From an uncultured Clostridia bacterium (GTDB taxonomy: Bacteria > Bacillota > Clostridia > Oscillospirales > Acutalibacteraceae), in the NCBI GenBank assembly GCA_946626015.1, contig CAMOTT010000008.1, positions 1 through 26,142 of the forward strand: DNA of 26,142 nucleotides, read 5' to 3'. Both the position numbers and the translations under genes were made by a program. Below the pieces are notes generated by a model. The model had not been told where the DNA came from and made no database searches. It worked only from the letters and a program-made list of their open reading frames with translations. The stretch's first letter is position 1. The number at the start of each line of letters is the position of its first letter. Positions 16,494 to 23,915 of the stretch are shown here, piece by piece.

Positions 16494-17909
16494 TTACTGA
16501 TTTACTTCCTCACCGAACAAGATCCAGGTCTTTGGCTCGGTGACCTTGACGTTGACAAAGCTGCCCACCTTGTCCGCCGTTCCGGGGAACTCGATTATCA
16601 CGTTGCCCTCTGTCCTGCCCGAAAGCAGACCCTTCTCCGAAACGCCCTCGCACAGCACCCGGAAGACCTTGCCCTTCATGGCGGCGGTGCGTCTGCCCGC
16701 TATGCTCTCCTGAAGCTCGCAAAGCTCCTTGAACCAAACGCCCTTTTCCTCCCTTGTTACAGGGTCGGGCATGGAGGCGGCCTTTGTTCCCTCCCTTGGA
16801 GAAAAAATGAATGTGAAAAGGGAGGTGTATTCCACCTCTTTGATGAGGGATAAGGTGTCGCAAAACTCCTCGTAGGTCTCCCCGGGGAAGCCCACAATTA
16901 TATCGCTGGTGATGGAAAGGCCGGGCATTTTTTCCCGGGCGTAGCGTATGAGCTCCAGATATTTCTCCCGGTCATAATGCCGGTTCATCTCCTTTAGCAC
17001 CCTGTCGTTGCCGCTCTGCACCGGCAGGTGCAGGTGCTTTGCCACCTTGCCGCACTCCGCCATGGCGTCCAGCAGCTCAAAGGTGCAGTCCTTCGGGTGG
17101 GAGGTCATAAAGCGGATGATGAAATCCCCCGGGATATCGTTGAGCCTGCGCAAAAGCTCCGCGAAGTTTATGCCGCAGTCCAGACCCTTGCCGTAGGAAT
17201 TCACGTTCTGCCCCAGAAGGGTTATCTCTTTATAGCCCTGAGCCGCAAGCTCCTTCGCCTCGTTAATTATTACCTCCGGCGCCCTGCTCCGCTCCCTGCC
17301 CCTGACGTAGGGCACGATGCAGTAGCTGCAAAAGTTGTTGCAGCCGTACATTATCGGCAGCCATGCTTTAAAGGCGCTGTCCCTGCGAAGGGGGACGTTT
17401 TCAACTATTTTACCGTCCTCCGAGGGGATCTCAAAGACCCTTGAGCCGCCGCACAGCACACGGTACATCAGCTCCGGCAGCCTGTGGATAACGTGGGTGC
17501 CGAAAACCAGATCGACAAAGGGGTAGCTTTTTTGTATCCGCTCCGCAACGCGCTGCTGCTGCATCATACAGCCGCAAAGGGCGATTTTAAGGGAGGGCTT
17601 GGCTTTTTTTAAATTCTTGAGCGCCCCCACGTTGCCGAACACCCTGTCCTCCGCGTGCTCACGGATGGCACAGGTGTTGTAGAGCACAAGATCGGCGTCC
17701 TCAAGGGTGTCGGTAAACCCGTAGCCCATTTCGGCCAACATACCCTTGATGCGCTCGCTGTCCGCCACGTTGCCCTGGCAGCCGTAGGTGTGCACAAAGG
17801 CCAATGGCTCCTTCGGCTCGAACCGGGAGACCAGCACGGTTTTCACAAGGGCGGAGTATTCCTCCTGCCTTGCCTGCTCCGTCTGAGCCTGCTGTGTATC
17901 TTTAGACAA
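16494..17909 (-). CDS. miaB: tRNA-2-methylthio-N6-dimethylallyladenosine synthase (radical SAM methylthiotransferase)
   Basis: 471 residues from a TTG at 17909. The N-terminal methylthiotransferase domain begins with HTYGCQGNVADSERI (Cys44 the first ligand of the auxiliary cluster), with later cysteines in NTCAIREHAED and CGCMMQ. The radical SAM site is CNNFCSYC (Cys190, Cys194, Cys197) followed by IVPYVRGRERSR, and a C-terminal TRAM RNA-binding domain closes the protein. MiaB adds a methylthio group to i6A37 made by MiaA. An in-frame GTG at 17945 would lie inside cysS; the TTG is 8 bases after AAGGAAG, which itself follows the cysS stop, so it is the better start. Confidence 0.95.
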   Translation of the reverse strand: MSKDTQQAQTEQARQEEYSALVKTVLVSRFEPKEPLAFVHTYGCQGNVADSERIKGMLAEMGYGFTDTLEDADLVLYNTCAIREHAEDRVFGNVGALKNLKKAKPSLKIALCGCMMQQQRVAERIQKSYPFVDLVFGTHVIHRLPELMYRVLCGGSRVFEIPSEDGKIVENVPLRRDSAFKAWLPIMYGCNNFCSYCIVPYVRGRERSRAPEVIINEAKELAAQGYKEITLLGQNVNSYGKGLDCGINFAELLRRLNDIPGDFIIRFMTSHPKDCTFELLDAMAECGKVAKHLHLPVQSGNDRVLKEMNRHYDREKYLELIRYAREKMPGLSITSDIIVGFPGETYEEFCDTLSLIKEVEYTSLFTFIFSPREGTKAASMPDPVTREEKGVWFKELCELQESIAGRRTAAMKGKVFRVLCEGVSEKGLLSGRTEGNVIIEFPGTADKVGSFVNVKVTEPKTWILFGEEVNQ

Positions 17910-17929
17910 ATTCCGCACTTCCTTAAACT

Positions 17930-19324
17930 TTACTCTCTGTGCCACTTGATGCCCTGGGGCGTGTCCTCAAGGACTATGCCCATGCTCTTGAGCTGATCGC
18001 GGATACGGTCGGCCTCCGCCCAGTTCTTCTCTTTACGGGCGGCTGTTCTTGCCTCGATAAGAGCCTCCACCTCCGCGTCAAGGCTGTCTTCACCTTCGCG
18101 GTTGTAGACCAGACCAAGCACGCCGGTGAGCTCATCGAATATCTTTGCCGCCTCCGCACAAAGGGGCGCGGAACCGGAGTTGATGACACTGCTGTTTATC
18201 TCCCGGACAAGCTCGAACACAACGCCGATGGCGTCCGCGGTGTTGAGGTCGTCCTCCATGGCGTCGATAAACTTCTGACGGTAGACCTCAAAGGCCTTAA
18301 GCGTCTCTTCGTCCGCCGCCTTGTCCTCCGCCCCGTTCTTGAGGGCGAAATCAAGGTTATCCCGGCAGTTGTAGAGCCTTGTGAGAGCCGACTTGCACTG
18401 CTCGATTATATCCACGCTGTAATTGATGGGGCTGCGGTACTGGGAGGAGATCATCAGGTAGCGTATTGGCTCATAGCCGTATTTCTCCGCCACGTCCCGC
18501 ACCGTAAAGAAGTTGCCCAGGGATTTTGACATTTTAACATTGTCTACGTTTATGTAGCCGTTGTGCATCCAGTAATTGGCAAAGGGCACGCCGTTGCAGC
18601 ACTCGCTCTGGGCTATCTCGTTCTCGTGATGGGGGAAGATGAGATCCTGACCGCCGCAGTGTATGTCGATGGTCTCGCCCAGATACCTGCGAACCATTGC
18701 CGAGCACTCAATGTGCCAGCCCGGCCTGCCGTGACCCCAAGGGGATTCCCAGTAGGGCTCCCCGGGCTTTGCCACCTTCCACAGGGCGAAATCCATGGGG
18801 TTGCGCTTTATCTCACCCACCATTATGCGGGCGCCTGCCTCCAGCTCCTCAAGGGGCTGATGGGAGAGCTTGCCGTAATCCTTGAACTTTTCTGGGCTGA
18901 AGTAAACGTCCCCCTCCGTCTCGTAGGCGAAGTCCTTCTCGATAAGGGTCGAAACGATGGCGATTATCTCGTCGATATTCTCCGTTGCCTTGGGATGGAC
19001 GGTGGCCTCGCGGATGTTCATGCCCTTTGCGTCCACCCAGAACTCCTTGATATATTTTTCGGAGACGGTCTTGTAATCCGAGCCCTCCTCAATGGCGCGC
19101 TTGATTATTTTGTCGTCGATATCCGTGAAATTCTGCACGAAGTTCACTTTGTAGCCCCTGTACTCCATGTATCTGCGCATAACGTCGAAAACGCAGAGAG
19201 GACGGGCGTTGCCTATGTGGATAAAGTTGTAGACCGTGGGGCCGCAGGCGTAGATCTTAAGCTCGCCCGGGGTCAGGGTCTTGAGCTCCTCTTTTTGTCT
19301 TGTAAGCGTGTTGTAGATCTTCAT
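17930..19324 (-). CDS. cysS: cysteinyl-tRNA synthetase
   Basis: 464 residues, full length class I synthetase. YACGPTVYNFIHIGNARP holds the first zinc ligand (Cys27) and the HIGH-type motif as HIGN. Further zinc ligands lie in HIECSAM and HHENE, the KMSKSLGNF loop is present at about residue 265, and the anticodon-binding domain follows. The enzyme charges tRNA-Cys with cysteine. Its ATG overlaps the cysE stop in an ATGA junction, so translation of serine acetyltransferase and CysRS is coupled, tying cysteine synthesis to its use. The cysE-cysS pairing is also known from Bacillus, where a T-box controls it; no T-box is visible here. Confidence 0.97.
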   Translation of the reverse strand: MKIYNTLTRQKEELKTLTPGELKIYACGPTVYNFIHIGNARPLCVFDVMRRYMEYRGYKVNFVQNFTDIDDKIIKRAIEEGSDYKTVSEKYIKEFWVDAKGMNIREATVHPKATENIDEIIAIVSTLIEKDFAYETEGDVYFSPEKFKDYGKLSHQPLEELEAGARIMVGEIKRNPMDFALWKVAKPGEPYWESPWGHGRPGWHIECSAMVRRYLGETIDIHCGGQDLIFPHHENEIAQSECCNGVPFANYWMHNGYINVDNVKMSKSLGNFFTVRDVAEKYGYEPIRYLMISSQYRSPINYSVDIIEQCKSALTRLYNCRDNLDFALKNGAEDKAADEETLKAFEVYRQKFIDAMEDDLNTADAIGVVFELVREINSSVINSGSAPLCAEAAKIFDELTGVLGLVYNREGEDSLDAEVEALIEARTAARKEKNWAEADRIRDQLKSMGIVLEDTPQGIKWHRE

Positions 19325-19959
19325 TGTTCTTTATTTCCCTCTTCCATGATTTTTCTGAGTTCGTCAATTTGCAGCTGCAGGGCGCAGAGCTGCTGGGAGA
19401 CCGGGTCGGGGATGTGTATCTGATCCAGTTCGTCCACCCTCTGGCCGTCCCGCCGGACGACCCTCGCGGGCACGCCCACGGCGGTACAGTTGGGGGGTAT
19501 CTCGTTGAGCACAACGGCGCCCGCGGCAATGTTTGTATTATCCCCCACTTTAAACGGGCCCAGCACCTTAGCACCGGAGCCGATCATCACGTTGTTGCCG
19601 ATGGTGGGGTGCCTCTTGCCGGTATGCTTGCCCGTACCGCCAAGGGTCACGCCCTGATAGATGGTGACGTTGTCGCCTATCACGGTCGTTTCACCGATGA
19701 CCACGCCTGTGCCGTGGTCTATAAAAAATCTTTTGCCTATCTGCGCGGCCGGGTGGATCTCTATCCCCGTCTTTGACGCCGCGCGCTGAGATATATATCT
19801 CGCCATGAAGAACAGCCTGTGCTCATAGCACCAGTGCGCCTTGCGGTACATCCTCAGTGCCCGGAGCCCCGGGTACAAAAGCATGACCTCCAGAGCGGAA
19901 CGGGCCGCCGGGTCGCGCTCCCGGACACAGGCGATATCCTCCCTCAATGTCTTGAACAT
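19321..19959 (-). CDS. cysE: serine O-acetyltransferase
   Basis: 212 residues from the ATG at 19959, which follows GGAGGAG by 4 bases. The N-terminal helical domain (REDIACVRERDPAARSALEV, YPGLRALRMYRKAHW) leads into a left-handed beta-helix of hexapeptide repeats: IHPAAQIGKRFFIDHGTGVVIGE, then VTLGGTGKHTGKRHPTIGNN and VLGPFKVGDNTNIAAGAVV. The His in FIDHG is catalytic. The enzyme acetylates serine to O-acetylserine, the first step of cysteine synthesis. An in-frame ATG at 20022 would add 21 Arg-rich residues encoded by a leader hairpin, and has no ribosome binding site; it is rejected. The short C-terminal tail (REDGQ-like basic stretch, then a helical Gln/Leu/Glu-rich segment) matches the short Firmicutes form. 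Confidence 0.95.
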   Translation of the reverse strand: MFKTLREDIACVRERDPAARSALEVMLLYPGLRALRMYRKAHWCYEHRLFFMARYISQRAASKTGIEIHPAAQIGKRFFIDHGTGVVIGETTVIGDNVTIYQGVTLGGTGKHTGKRHPTIGNNVMIGSGAKVLGPFKVGDNTNIAAGAVVLNEIPPNCTAVGVPARVVRRDGQRVDELDQIHIPDPVSQQLCALQLQIDELRKIMEEGNKEQ

Positions 19960-19984
19960 AAAACTCCTCCGAATAAATATACAA

Positions 19985-20008
19985 AACCCCGCGCGTCGGC
20001 GCAGGGTT
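19985..20008 (-). terminator. attenuator-like hairpin in the cysE leader
   Basis: In the minus-strand RNA, AACCCTGCGC pairs with GCGCGGGGTT (10 pairs, one U-G) around the loop CGAC, and is followed by a U-rich tract (TTGTATATTT). It lies between the proposed cysE promoter and the cysE ribosome binding site. This is the layout of a transcription attenuator, though the U-tract is imperfect. A competing 5-base pairing with upstream TCGGC (20030-20026) could open it. Function is inferred. Confidence 0.45.
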
Positions 20009-20013
20009 CGGGA

Positions 20014-20043
20014 TTGGTACATTGGGCCGATTATTTATATAAT
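20014..20043 (+). promoter_or_regulatory. candidate plus-strand sigma-A promoter in the pgsA-cysE gap
   Basis: On the plus strand, TTGGTA (20014-20019) and a perfect TATAAT (20038-20043) are separated by 18 bases. The -10 overlaps the minus-strand cysE -10 by two bases, so the two form a back-to-back pair. The plus-strand transcript would start near 20050 and meet a plus-strand terminator about 85 bases on. The region is AT-rich, so the -10 match has less weight. Confidence 0.35.
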
Positions 20044-20070
20044 ACTACAACCGGGCGCGAAATGCATCAA
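20042..20070 (-). promoter_or_regulatory. probable promoter of the cysE-cysS operon
   Basis: On the minus strand, TTGATG (20070-20065) and TAGTAT (20047-20042) are 17 bases apart, directly ahead of the cysE leader. The -10 is 4 of 6 to consensus and is followed by further TA-rich sequence. The spacing and position in the only sizeable gap upstream of cysE support it. Confidence 0.5.
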
Positions 20071-20112
20071 TTTTTTTAAATTTTTTAATAATTATAGATA
20101 ATATAATATTTT

Positions 20113-20137
20113 CCTTGGGGTTTTGCCCCGGTTTTTT
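20113..20137 (+). terminator. intrinsic terminator oriented on the plus strand
   Basis: On the plus strand, GGGG (20117-20120) pairs with CCCC (20126-20129) around TTTTG, with outer CC/GG pairs, and is followed by six Ts (20132-20137). Read on the minus strand the hairpin has no U-run, so it does not terminate pgsA in the standard way. It would instead stop a plus-strand transcript entering from the cysE side. Confidence 0.45.
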
Positions 20138-20153
20138 CGGCATAGTGCCGATT

Positions 20154-20723
20154 TCACTTTGAAAAATCAATGATCTTGCGGCTCTGCACACAGTAGATCA
20201 CACCGGAAACCACCGCAAGCGCCGCCGTGATCCACAAAAGGATGTTTGAGACCGCAGGCAGGGAAACGGAGGCTCCGTTAAAGATGCCGAGGCTCTCCTC
20301 CAGCTCCGCCAAAATCAGGATAACCACGATAAACACAAGCTGGCTCACTGTTTTAAGCTTGCCCCAGATGTTTGCCGGGATGACCGTGCCCTGAGCGGAG
20401 GCGATGAGCCTGACGGAGGTCACGGCGAACTCACGGGTGAGCACTATCATAACTATCCAGACGCTGCACCAGCCCAGCTTAAGGAAGGCCAGCAGGGCGG
20501 CGGTGGTGAGCATTTTGTCCGCCACCGGGTCGAGCAGCTTGCCGAAAACGGTGATCTGGTTGTATTTCCTGGCTATTTTGCCGTCAAGGGCGTCCGTTAC
20601 CGCGCCCGCCGCAAAGATTATCAAAGCCCAAAGATATCTGTGAGGCAGGGGCAGAAACATAAACAGCAGATAAACGGGAGCTATTATCATCCTGATAAGG
20701 GTCAGCCTGTTGGGAATGTTCAT
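20154..20723 (-). CDS. pgsA: CDP-diacylglycerol-glycerol-3-phosphate 3-phosphatidyltransferase
   Basis: 189 residues from the ATG at 20723, 6 bases after GAGGTG; the GTG three codons upstream belongs to that site. The full CDP-alcohol phosphotransferase motif is present: Asp44, Asp47-Gly48, Ala51-Arg52, Gly61, Asp65 and Asp69 with the expected spacing (D-x2-DG-x2-AR-x8-G-x3-D-x3-D). Several membrane segments are visible (about 8-24, 31-42, 88-100, 125-145 and 160-180). PgsA makes phosphatidylglycerol phosphate from CDP-diacylglycerol and glycerol 3-phosphate, the committed step to phosphatidylglycerol and cardiolipin. It starts within the ribosome-binding region that overlaps the rimO stop, as in many Firmicutes rimO-pgsA pairs. 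Confidence 0.95.
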   Translation of the reverse strand: MNIPNRLTLIRMIIAPVYLLFMFLPLPHRYLWALIIFAAGAVTDALDGKIARKYNQITVFGKLLDPVADKMLTTAALLAFLKLGWCSVWIVMIVLTREFAVTSVRLIASAQGTVIPANIWGKLKTVSQLVFIVVILILAELEESLGIFNGASVSLPAVSNILLWITAALAVVSGVIYCVQSRKIIDFSK

Positions 20724-20733
20724 TTTTTTCACC

Positions 20734-22059
20734 TCACACAGTTTTGCCTATAAGGTCGTATTCGTTGACACCGATTATTTCCACATCCACAAAATCCCCG
20801 TTCTCCAGATTGTCCGGGCAGGTGAATTTTACCTCGCCGTCGATCTCCGGTGCGTCCATGTAAGTCCTGCCGGAATAGCTGTCCGAATATCCGTCGTAAT
20901 CCTCAACGATGACCTTGTAGACCTTGCCTATCTTCTGCTCGTTTTTAAGGGTCACTATCTCGAACTGATCCTGCATTATTATCTCGCCCCGGCGCTGTTT
21001 TGTCTCCTCATCAACCTGGTTTTCCATTGCCGCCGCAGGCGTGCCCTCCTGAGGCGAGTAGGAGAAGCAGCCCAGCCGGTCGAACTCCACCTCGTTGACA
21101 AAGGAGGCAAGGTTCTCAAACTCGTCCTCTCCCTCCCCGGGGAAGCCCAAAATAAAGGTGGTGCGGATAACAACGTCCGGGATCCGCTCCCTGAGTTTTT
21201 CAATGAGCGCCCGTATCTCGTCGGAGGTGCCGCGCCTGTTCATGGCGGTGAGAATATCGTCGTCGATGTGCTGCAGAGGCAGGTCGATATAGTGGAGCAC
21301 CTTTGGATTTTCCGCGATAACGTCTATCAGCTCCTCCGTGACCTCGTCCGGGTAGCAGTACATGAGCCTTATCCATTCGATGCCCTGTATCTCGCTGAGC
21401 CTGTTGAGCAGCTCCGGCAGCTTGAGCCCGCCGTAAAGATCAAGGCCGTATTTGGTGGTATCCTGCGCGATGACTATCAGCTCCTTGACTCCGCTTTGGG
21501 CAAGCTGACGGGCCTCTTCAAGGATATTTTCCATATCCCTGCTTCTGAAATCCCCGCGAATGGAGGGAATTGTGCAATATGTACACCTGTTTGAGCAGCC
21601 CTCGGCTATCTTGAGATAAGCCCAGTGGCCGGGCGTGGTGAGCAGCCTCTGACCGCAGAGGGGCAGGTCTGTTTTTGGCGGGAAGGAGTAGATCTTTTCC
21701 CCCTCGATGACCCTGCGGACTATATCCGCCATTTCGCCGTTGCAGCCGATGCCCAGCACGGCGTCCACCTCCGGGATCTCGTTGAGCACCTCCTCGCCGA
21801 ACCTTTGCGCCATACAGCCGGTGACGATGATCTTGCCCACTATCCCTTCATCCTTGAGCTCGGTCATATCAAGGACGTTTTCGATGGCCTCCTTGACAGC
21901 ATCGTCAATAAAGCCGCAGGTGTTGATTATCACAGCGTCGCAGCCGTCAACGTAATCCACTATCTCAAAGCCCTTTTCCTCAAGGGCGGCCAGCATTATC
22001 TCCGCGTCCACCTGATTTTTGGGGCAGCCCAAAGAAATAAGTCCGATCTTATAAGGCAT
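20734..22059 (-). CDS. rimO: ribosomal protein S12 methylthiotransferase (radical SAM)
   Basis: 441 residues from the ATG at 22059, 8 bases after AAAGGA; an in-frame ATG three codons earlier overlaps that site. The N-terminus ISLGCPKNQVDAE is diagnostic for RimO rather than MiaB. Further cluster ligands lie in INTCGFIDDA and TGCMAQR, the radical SAM site is CSNRCTYC (Cys155, Cys159, Cys162) followed by IPSIRGDFRSR, and a C-terminal TRAM domain ends the protein. RimO methylthiolates an aspartate of ribosomal protein S12. It is the second methylthiotransferase in this window after MiaB, and both need Fe-S clusters. It lies 24 bases downstream of recX. Confidence 0.96.
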   Translation of the reverse strand: MPYKIGLISLGCPKNQVDAEIMLAALEEKGFEIVDYVDGCDAVIINTCGFIDDAVKEAIENVLDMTELKDEGIVGKIIVTGCMAQRFGEEVLNEIPEVDAVLGIGCNGEMADIVRRVIEGEKIYSFPPKTDLPLCGQRLLTTPGHWAYLKIAEGCSNRCTYCTIPSIRGDFRSRDMENILEEARQLAQSGVKELIVIAQDTTKYGLDLYGGLKLPELLNRLSEIQGIEWIRLMYCYPDEVTEELIDVIAENPKVLHYIDLPLQHIDDDILTAMNRRGTSDEIRALIEKLRERIPDVVIRTTFILGFPGEGEDEFENLASFVNEVEFDRLGCFSYSPQEGTPAAAMENQVDEETKQRRGEIIMQDQFEIVTLKNEQKIGKVYKVIVEDYDGYSDSYSGRTYMDAPEIDGEVKFTCPDNLENGDFVDVEIIGVNEYDLIGKTV

Positions 22060-22083
22060 AGTTACCATCCTTTCGTTTTCCGT

Positions 22084-22695
22084 TCATTCGGGCAGTTCGA
22101 CGTCAAACTCGCTCATGGCCTTGCGGATGTCCGAATAATCGTAGCCCAGCCTGACAAGTGCGTTGAACGCCCTGTCTCTGGCCTTTTGATCCCTTTGCCA
22201 TGAGCTGTATTTTGTCTCCAATAAGTTTATAATACGACTTACGGGCTCAATGTCAATAGCCTGCGTGATATTATTTGCGATTTCGGGGGAAATTCCCCTT
22301 TGCAGCAGCTCAAACCTGATGCCCCGGGGGCTGAGCCCCTTGCGCTCAAGCAGCTCCTCCGCCAGCCTTTCCGCAAAGCGGAGATCGTCCACGAGCCCCA
22401 GCTCCTTGAGCCGCTCCACGGCGCTTTCCGCGCAGTCTGCGTCAAAGCTCCTGCGGAGCTTGAGCAAAAGCTCCTTTTCCCCGTGCTCCCTCCGGGAGAC
22501 CAGCTCCACCGCCTTATTAAAAGCGCAACGGCGACCTGCCGCCTTTTTCAAGGCGGCAAGTTCACCGTCGTCTATCTCGTCCTCTGAGACATAGCCGCAG
22601 GTGTACCAAAAATCCTCATCCACCGTCATCAGGTACTCTCCATCAACAGAAATGTGAATTTTATTCACCTTGCCTCTTTTTGCCGTGAGCTTCAT
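22084..22695 (-). CDS. recX: RecX, regulatory protein of RecA
   Basis: 203 residues. The N-terminal beta segment (KIHISVDGEYLMTVDEDFWY) is followed by the tandem three-helix RecX repeats: ALKKAAGRRCAFNKAVELVSRREHGEKELLLKL, VERLKELGLVDDLRFAERLAEELLERKGLSPRGIRFELLQRGIS, and a third degenerate repeat near KARDRAFNALVRLGYDYSDIRKAM. RecX binds RecA filaments and limits or tunes strand exchange. Its ATG shares one base with the recA stop (TAATG), so it is translated by coupling and falls under the same SOS-type promoter. Confidence 0.93.
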   Translation of the reverse strand: MKLTAKRGKVNKIHISVDGEYLMTVDEDFWYTCGYVSEDEIDDGELAALKKAAGRRCAFNKAVELVSRREHGEKELLLKLRRSFDADCAESAVERLKELGLVDDLRFAERLAEELLERKGLSPRGIRFELLQRGISPEIANNITQAIDIEPVSRIINLLETKYSSWQRDQKARDRAFNALVRLGYDYSDIRKAMSEFDVELPE

Positions 22696-23804
22696 TATTC
22701 ATCGTCCTCAACGGCGATATCCAGCTTTACTCTGCCCGCCTTTTTTGCTCCGGCAGGCTCACGGACAGCCGCCGGTCTCGGCTCCGCCGGGGCGATCTCC
22801 GGGGCTTTCCTTTCGGCCGTATCCTTTTCGATAACGGCGAGCACCTTTCCGGCTATCTCCTCCCGGAGCTCCGGGTTTGCGTTGAGGGTCTCTTTTACGT
22901 TATCCCTGCCCTGACCCAGACGGTTGCCCTCGTAGGAGAACCACGCGCCGCTCTTTTCAACTATATTGTTCTTGACAGCAAGGTCAAGTATCTCGCCTGC
23001 GCGGGAAATGCCCTTGCCGTACATGATATCGAACTCCGCCTCTTTGAAGGGGGGCGAGACCTTGTTTTTGACTATCTTTGCCTTGGTGTGGGAGCCGATT
23101 ATCTCCGAGCCGGATTTAAGCTGCTCCACCCTGCGCACGTCGATCCTCATGGAGGCGTAGAACTTAAGCGCCCTGCCCCCGGTGGTGACCTCCGGGTTGC
23201 CGTAAACCACGCCCACCTTTTCGCGGAGCTGGTTGATAAAGATTATAAGCGTATTGGATTTTGCGATGGCTCCGGCCAGCTTGCGCAGAGCCTGGGACAT
23301 AAGCCTTGCGTGAAGACCCACGTGGGAGTCGCCCATATCCCCCTCGATCTCCGCCCGGGGAACGAGAGCCGCGACGGAGTCTATTACGATAACGTCCAGC
23401 GCGCCTGAGCGGACAAGAGCCTCCGCTATCTCAAGAGCCTGCTCGCCGTTGTCCGGCTGGGAAACAAGAAGGGAATCCACGTCCACCCCGAGATTTGCGG
23501 CATACACCGGGTCAAGGGCGTGCTCCGCGTCTATAAAGGCCGCCTCTCCCCCCGCCTTTTGCGCCTCCGCAACAACGTGGAGAGCCAGGGTTGTTTTGCC
23601 CGAGGACTCCGGGCCGTAGATCTCGATTATCCTGCCCCTGGGGAGGCCGCCTATACCTGTGGCGATATCAAGAGACAGGGAGCCTGTGGAGATAGCCTCC
23701 ACGTTCATCGAGGCGTTCTGCCCCAGACGCATGATGGCGCCCTTGCCGTAGGTTTTTTCTATTTGTATCAATGCGGTTTCCAATGCTTTTTGTTTGTCTG
23801 CCAT
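22695..23804 (-). CDS. recA: recombinase RecA
   Basis: 369 residues. Walker A is GPESSGKTT (64-72), followed by FIDAEHALDPVYA, VIVIDSVAALVPRAEIEG, the L2-region segment FINQLREKVGVVYGNPEVTTGGRALKFYAS, and a C-terminal domain with an Ala/Pro-rich linker and an acidic tail ending VEDDE. RecA polymerises on single-stranded DNA, drives homologous recombination and triggers LexA self-cleavage. The ATG lies 8 bases after AAAGGA. The gene has its own promoter with a LexA-type box overlapping the start of transcription, so it is probably damage-inducible. Confidence 0.98.
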   Translation of the reverse strand: MADKQKALETALIQIEKTYGKGAIMRLGQNASMNVEAISTGSLSLDIATGIGGLPRGRIIEIYGPESSGKTTLALHVVAEAQKAGGEAAFIDAEHALDPVYAANLGVDVDSLLVSQPDNGEQALEIAEALVRSGALDVIVIDSVAALVPRAEIEGDMGDSHVGLHARLMSQALRKLAGAIAKSNTLIIFINQLREKVGVVYGNPEVTTGGRALKFYASMRIDVRRVEQLKSGSEIIGSHTKAKIVKNKVSPPFKEAEFDIMYGKGISRAGEILDLAVKNNIVEKSGAWFSYEGNRLGQGRDNVKETLNANPELREEIAGKVLAVIEKDTAERKAPEIAPAEPRPAAVREPAGAKKAGRVKLDIAVEDDE

Positions 23805-23832
23805 ATCTTTGTTCCTTTCTCCGCGGGTTTAC

Positions 23833-23846
23833 CGCACAAATGTTCG
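23833..23846 (-). promoter_or_regulatory. LexA (SOS) operator of recA
   Basis: CGAACATTTGTGCG on the minus strand matches the Firmicutes LexA/DinR box CGAACATATGTTCG at 12 of 14 positions. It lies 8 bases downstream of the recA -10, so bound LexA would block the transcription start. Confidence 0.72.
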
Positions 23847-23854
23847 CTGAGATC

Positions 23855-23883
23855 ATTATACATTAAGCCGCTCCAAAAAGCAA
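23855..23883 (-). promoter_or_regulatory. recA promoter
   Basis: TTGCTT (23883-23878) and a perfect TATAAT (23860-23855) are separated by 17 bases on the minus strand. The -35 keeps the TTG core only. The LexA box lies just downstream. Confidence 0.75.
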
Positions 23884-23891
23884 TACTTTTT

Positions 23892-23915
23892 TAAAAAATT
23901 ATTTTCGGTAATAAT
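23892..23915 (-). terminator. weak AT-only hairpin at the end of the ydbT-like gene
   Basis: ATTATT pairs with AATAAT around ACCGAA on the minus strand (23915-23898), spanning the stop codon, and is followed by Ts. The all-A/T stem is weak; it may terminate the PH-domain operon before the recA promoter, but some readthrough is likely. Confidence 0.35.

Noticed and set aside
19960..20022. N-terminal extension of CysE from an upstream in-frame ATG
   Set aside because: No ribosome binding site; the added residues are Arg-rich and encoded by the leader hairpin, while the ATG at 19959 has a strong site.
20138..20150. CGGCATAGTGCCG hairpin as a pgsA terminator
   Set aside because: On the minus strand the 5-base-pair stem is followed by As, not Ts.
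19960..20153. T-box riboswitch upstream of cysE-cysS
   Set aside because: The conserved T-box core (TGGNACCGCG type) and specifier stem are not visible, and the leader after the proposed promoter is only about 75 bases.
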